6,308 nucleotides of DNA from Deltaproteobacteria bacterium UBA6930 (lineage in GTDB: Bacteria > Myxococcota_A > UBA9160 > UBA6930), in assembly GCA_002450755.1 (NCBI GenBank), contig DKAI01000093.1, forward strand, positions 3,011-9,318, given 5' to 3'. Position 1 is the stretch's first letter; each line of letters opens with the position of its first letter. This document shows positions 5,699 to 6,308 of the stretch, piece by piece. A model generated the notes under the pieces. That model saw only the letters and a program-made list of their open reading frames with translations, had not been told where the DNA came from and made no database searches. The translations under genes were made by a program, and so were the position numbers.

Positions 5699-6289
5699 GT
5701 GAGCGAGGCCCTTAGTACATTTGATGTTGTGCTCTCAGAGCTCAGGTCGCTCCGAGAGGTTTTATCCGAACAACAATTTGAGAAGGTTTTAGCGGTTATT
5801 GCTGAAATGGATTCTCTGGGTGGCCGGCTCCACGTTACAGGTATTGGTAAGTCTGAGCATGTCGCTCGCTATGCGGCAGCTCTTTTCGCCTCTACGGGTA
5901 CGCCTGCCAGCTTTTTGGCTGGTGTCGAAGCTGGGCATGGTAGTTCTGGGCAAATTGTTCAGGGTGATGTCGTGATCGCGATAAGCAACAGTGGAGAGAC
6001 AGAGGAACTTCGCCTGGCGATTACCGCGGTTCGAGGGCTGGGTGCAAAAGTTATTGCCATCACCGGGAATTCCGAATCCTGGTTGGCAAAAAATGCCGAG
6101 GCTTTTCTTTCGGCCGCCGTCGAAAAGGAAGGTGGAGGCCTAGGTCTCGCACCACGGGCAAGCGCGGCGGCTCAAACAGTTGTTTTAGCTTCTCTTTCGG
6201 CTGAACTTGAAGTGGCTCGAAATTTTAATCGCCAGGATTTTCATGCCCGTCACCCAGCAGGTGCCCTTGGGCGTGAGACGAAAGCATGA
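5699..6289 (+). CDS. SIS-domain sugar-phosphate isomerase, KpsF/GutQ/KdsD type, without CBS domains
   Basis: The 196 residues form one SIS domain of the arabinose-5-phosphate isomerase family (KdsD, KpsF, GutQ), which converts ribulose 5-phosphate to arabinose 5-phosphate for KDO synthesis. Signatures are GIGKSEHVA (48-56) with Lys51, His80 in EAGHGSSGQI, VVIAISNSGETEEL (91-104), Glu144 before GLGLAP (147-152), and HPAGALGR (185-192) with His185, the family's C-terminal SIS motif. Typical members have about 320-330 residues with two CBS domains after this motif; here the chain ends four residues after it, at a clean TGA. Single-domain members are known in the family, so it may be complete and active. 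The N-terminal 40 residues are poorly conserved. Start is GTG 5699, one base after the aldolase stop, with no good separate ribosome site, which suggests re-initiation by the same ribosomes. Another phosphosugar substrate is possible. Confidence 0.9.
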   Translation: MSEALSTFDVVLSELRSLREVLSEQQFEKVLAVIAEMDSLGGRLHVTGIGKSEHVARYAAALFASTGTPASFLAGVEAGHGSSGQIVQGDVVIAISNSGETEELRLAITAVRGLGAKVIAITGNSESWLAKNAEAFLSAAVEKEGGGLGLAPRASAAAQTVVLASLSAELEVARNFNRQDFHARHPAGALGRETKA

Positions 6290-6308
6290 ATGAAAAGTGC
6301 TAGGCCTT
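6290..6308 (+). CDS. Possible start of the next gene, cut by the window end
   Basis: ATG 6290 directly follows the isomerase TGA and reads MKSARP to the window edge. The overlapping ATG at 6286 stops after five codons, and GTG 6297 is another possible start. Six codons cannot identify a product. The location directly after the isomerase would fit a third gene of the same operon. Confidence 0.3.

Overview
The window reads as a gene-dense, single-strand stretch of a bacterial chromosome, with all supported genes on the + strand and base composition close to half G+C. The gene content points to a Gram-negative (diderm) bacterium. There is a long-chain prenyl diphosphate synthase of the quinone side-chain type, an exported protein that looks like a LolA/LppX-type periplasmic beta protein, and a KpsF/GutQ/KdsD-type sugar-phosphate isomerase, a family best known from KDO/lipopolysaccharide synthesis. 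Nothing identifies the phylum securely; a deltaproteobacteria-like or related lineage is a guess. No tRNA, rRNA, CRISPR, insertion sequence or phage gene is visible.

Layout. Bases 1-1091 are the 3' part of radA, a recombination and branch-migration ATPase cut by the window edge. After 59 bases comes a polyprenyl diphosphate synthase gene (1151-2191) with no Shine-Dalgarno site, a -10-like TATTAT close upstream and an 11-bp perfect inverted repeat inside its first codons. A 136-base gap holds candidate promoter elements and a strong ribosome binding site for eno (enolase, 2328-3623, GTG start). The eno stop codon overlaps by 4 bases the TTG start of an unnamed exported protein gene (3620-4369), so the two are probably translationally coupled.

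The largest gap (4370-4590, 221 bases) is the most structured non-coding part. It holds a strong unassigned Shine-Dalgarno site followed by a possible 15-codon leader ORF, a 6-bp hairpin inside that ORF, an imperfect 15-nt direct repeat, and an 8-bp inverted repeat that places the start codon of the next gene in its loop.

The last block is a two-gene unit. A DapA/NAL-superfamily aldolase (4591-5697) keeps the pyruvate-binding and Schiff-base residues, lacks the expected DHDPS arginine and carries an insertion of about 20 residues. One base after its stop codon begins a short SIS-domain sugar-phosphate isomerase (5699-6289) without CBS domains. A further gene may start at 6290. The tight pairing of a pyruvate-type aldolase with a sugar-phosphate isomerase suggests a shared keto-acid sugar pathway, possibly for cell-surface carbohydrate. 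That is inference, and it is the most interesting functional question in the window.
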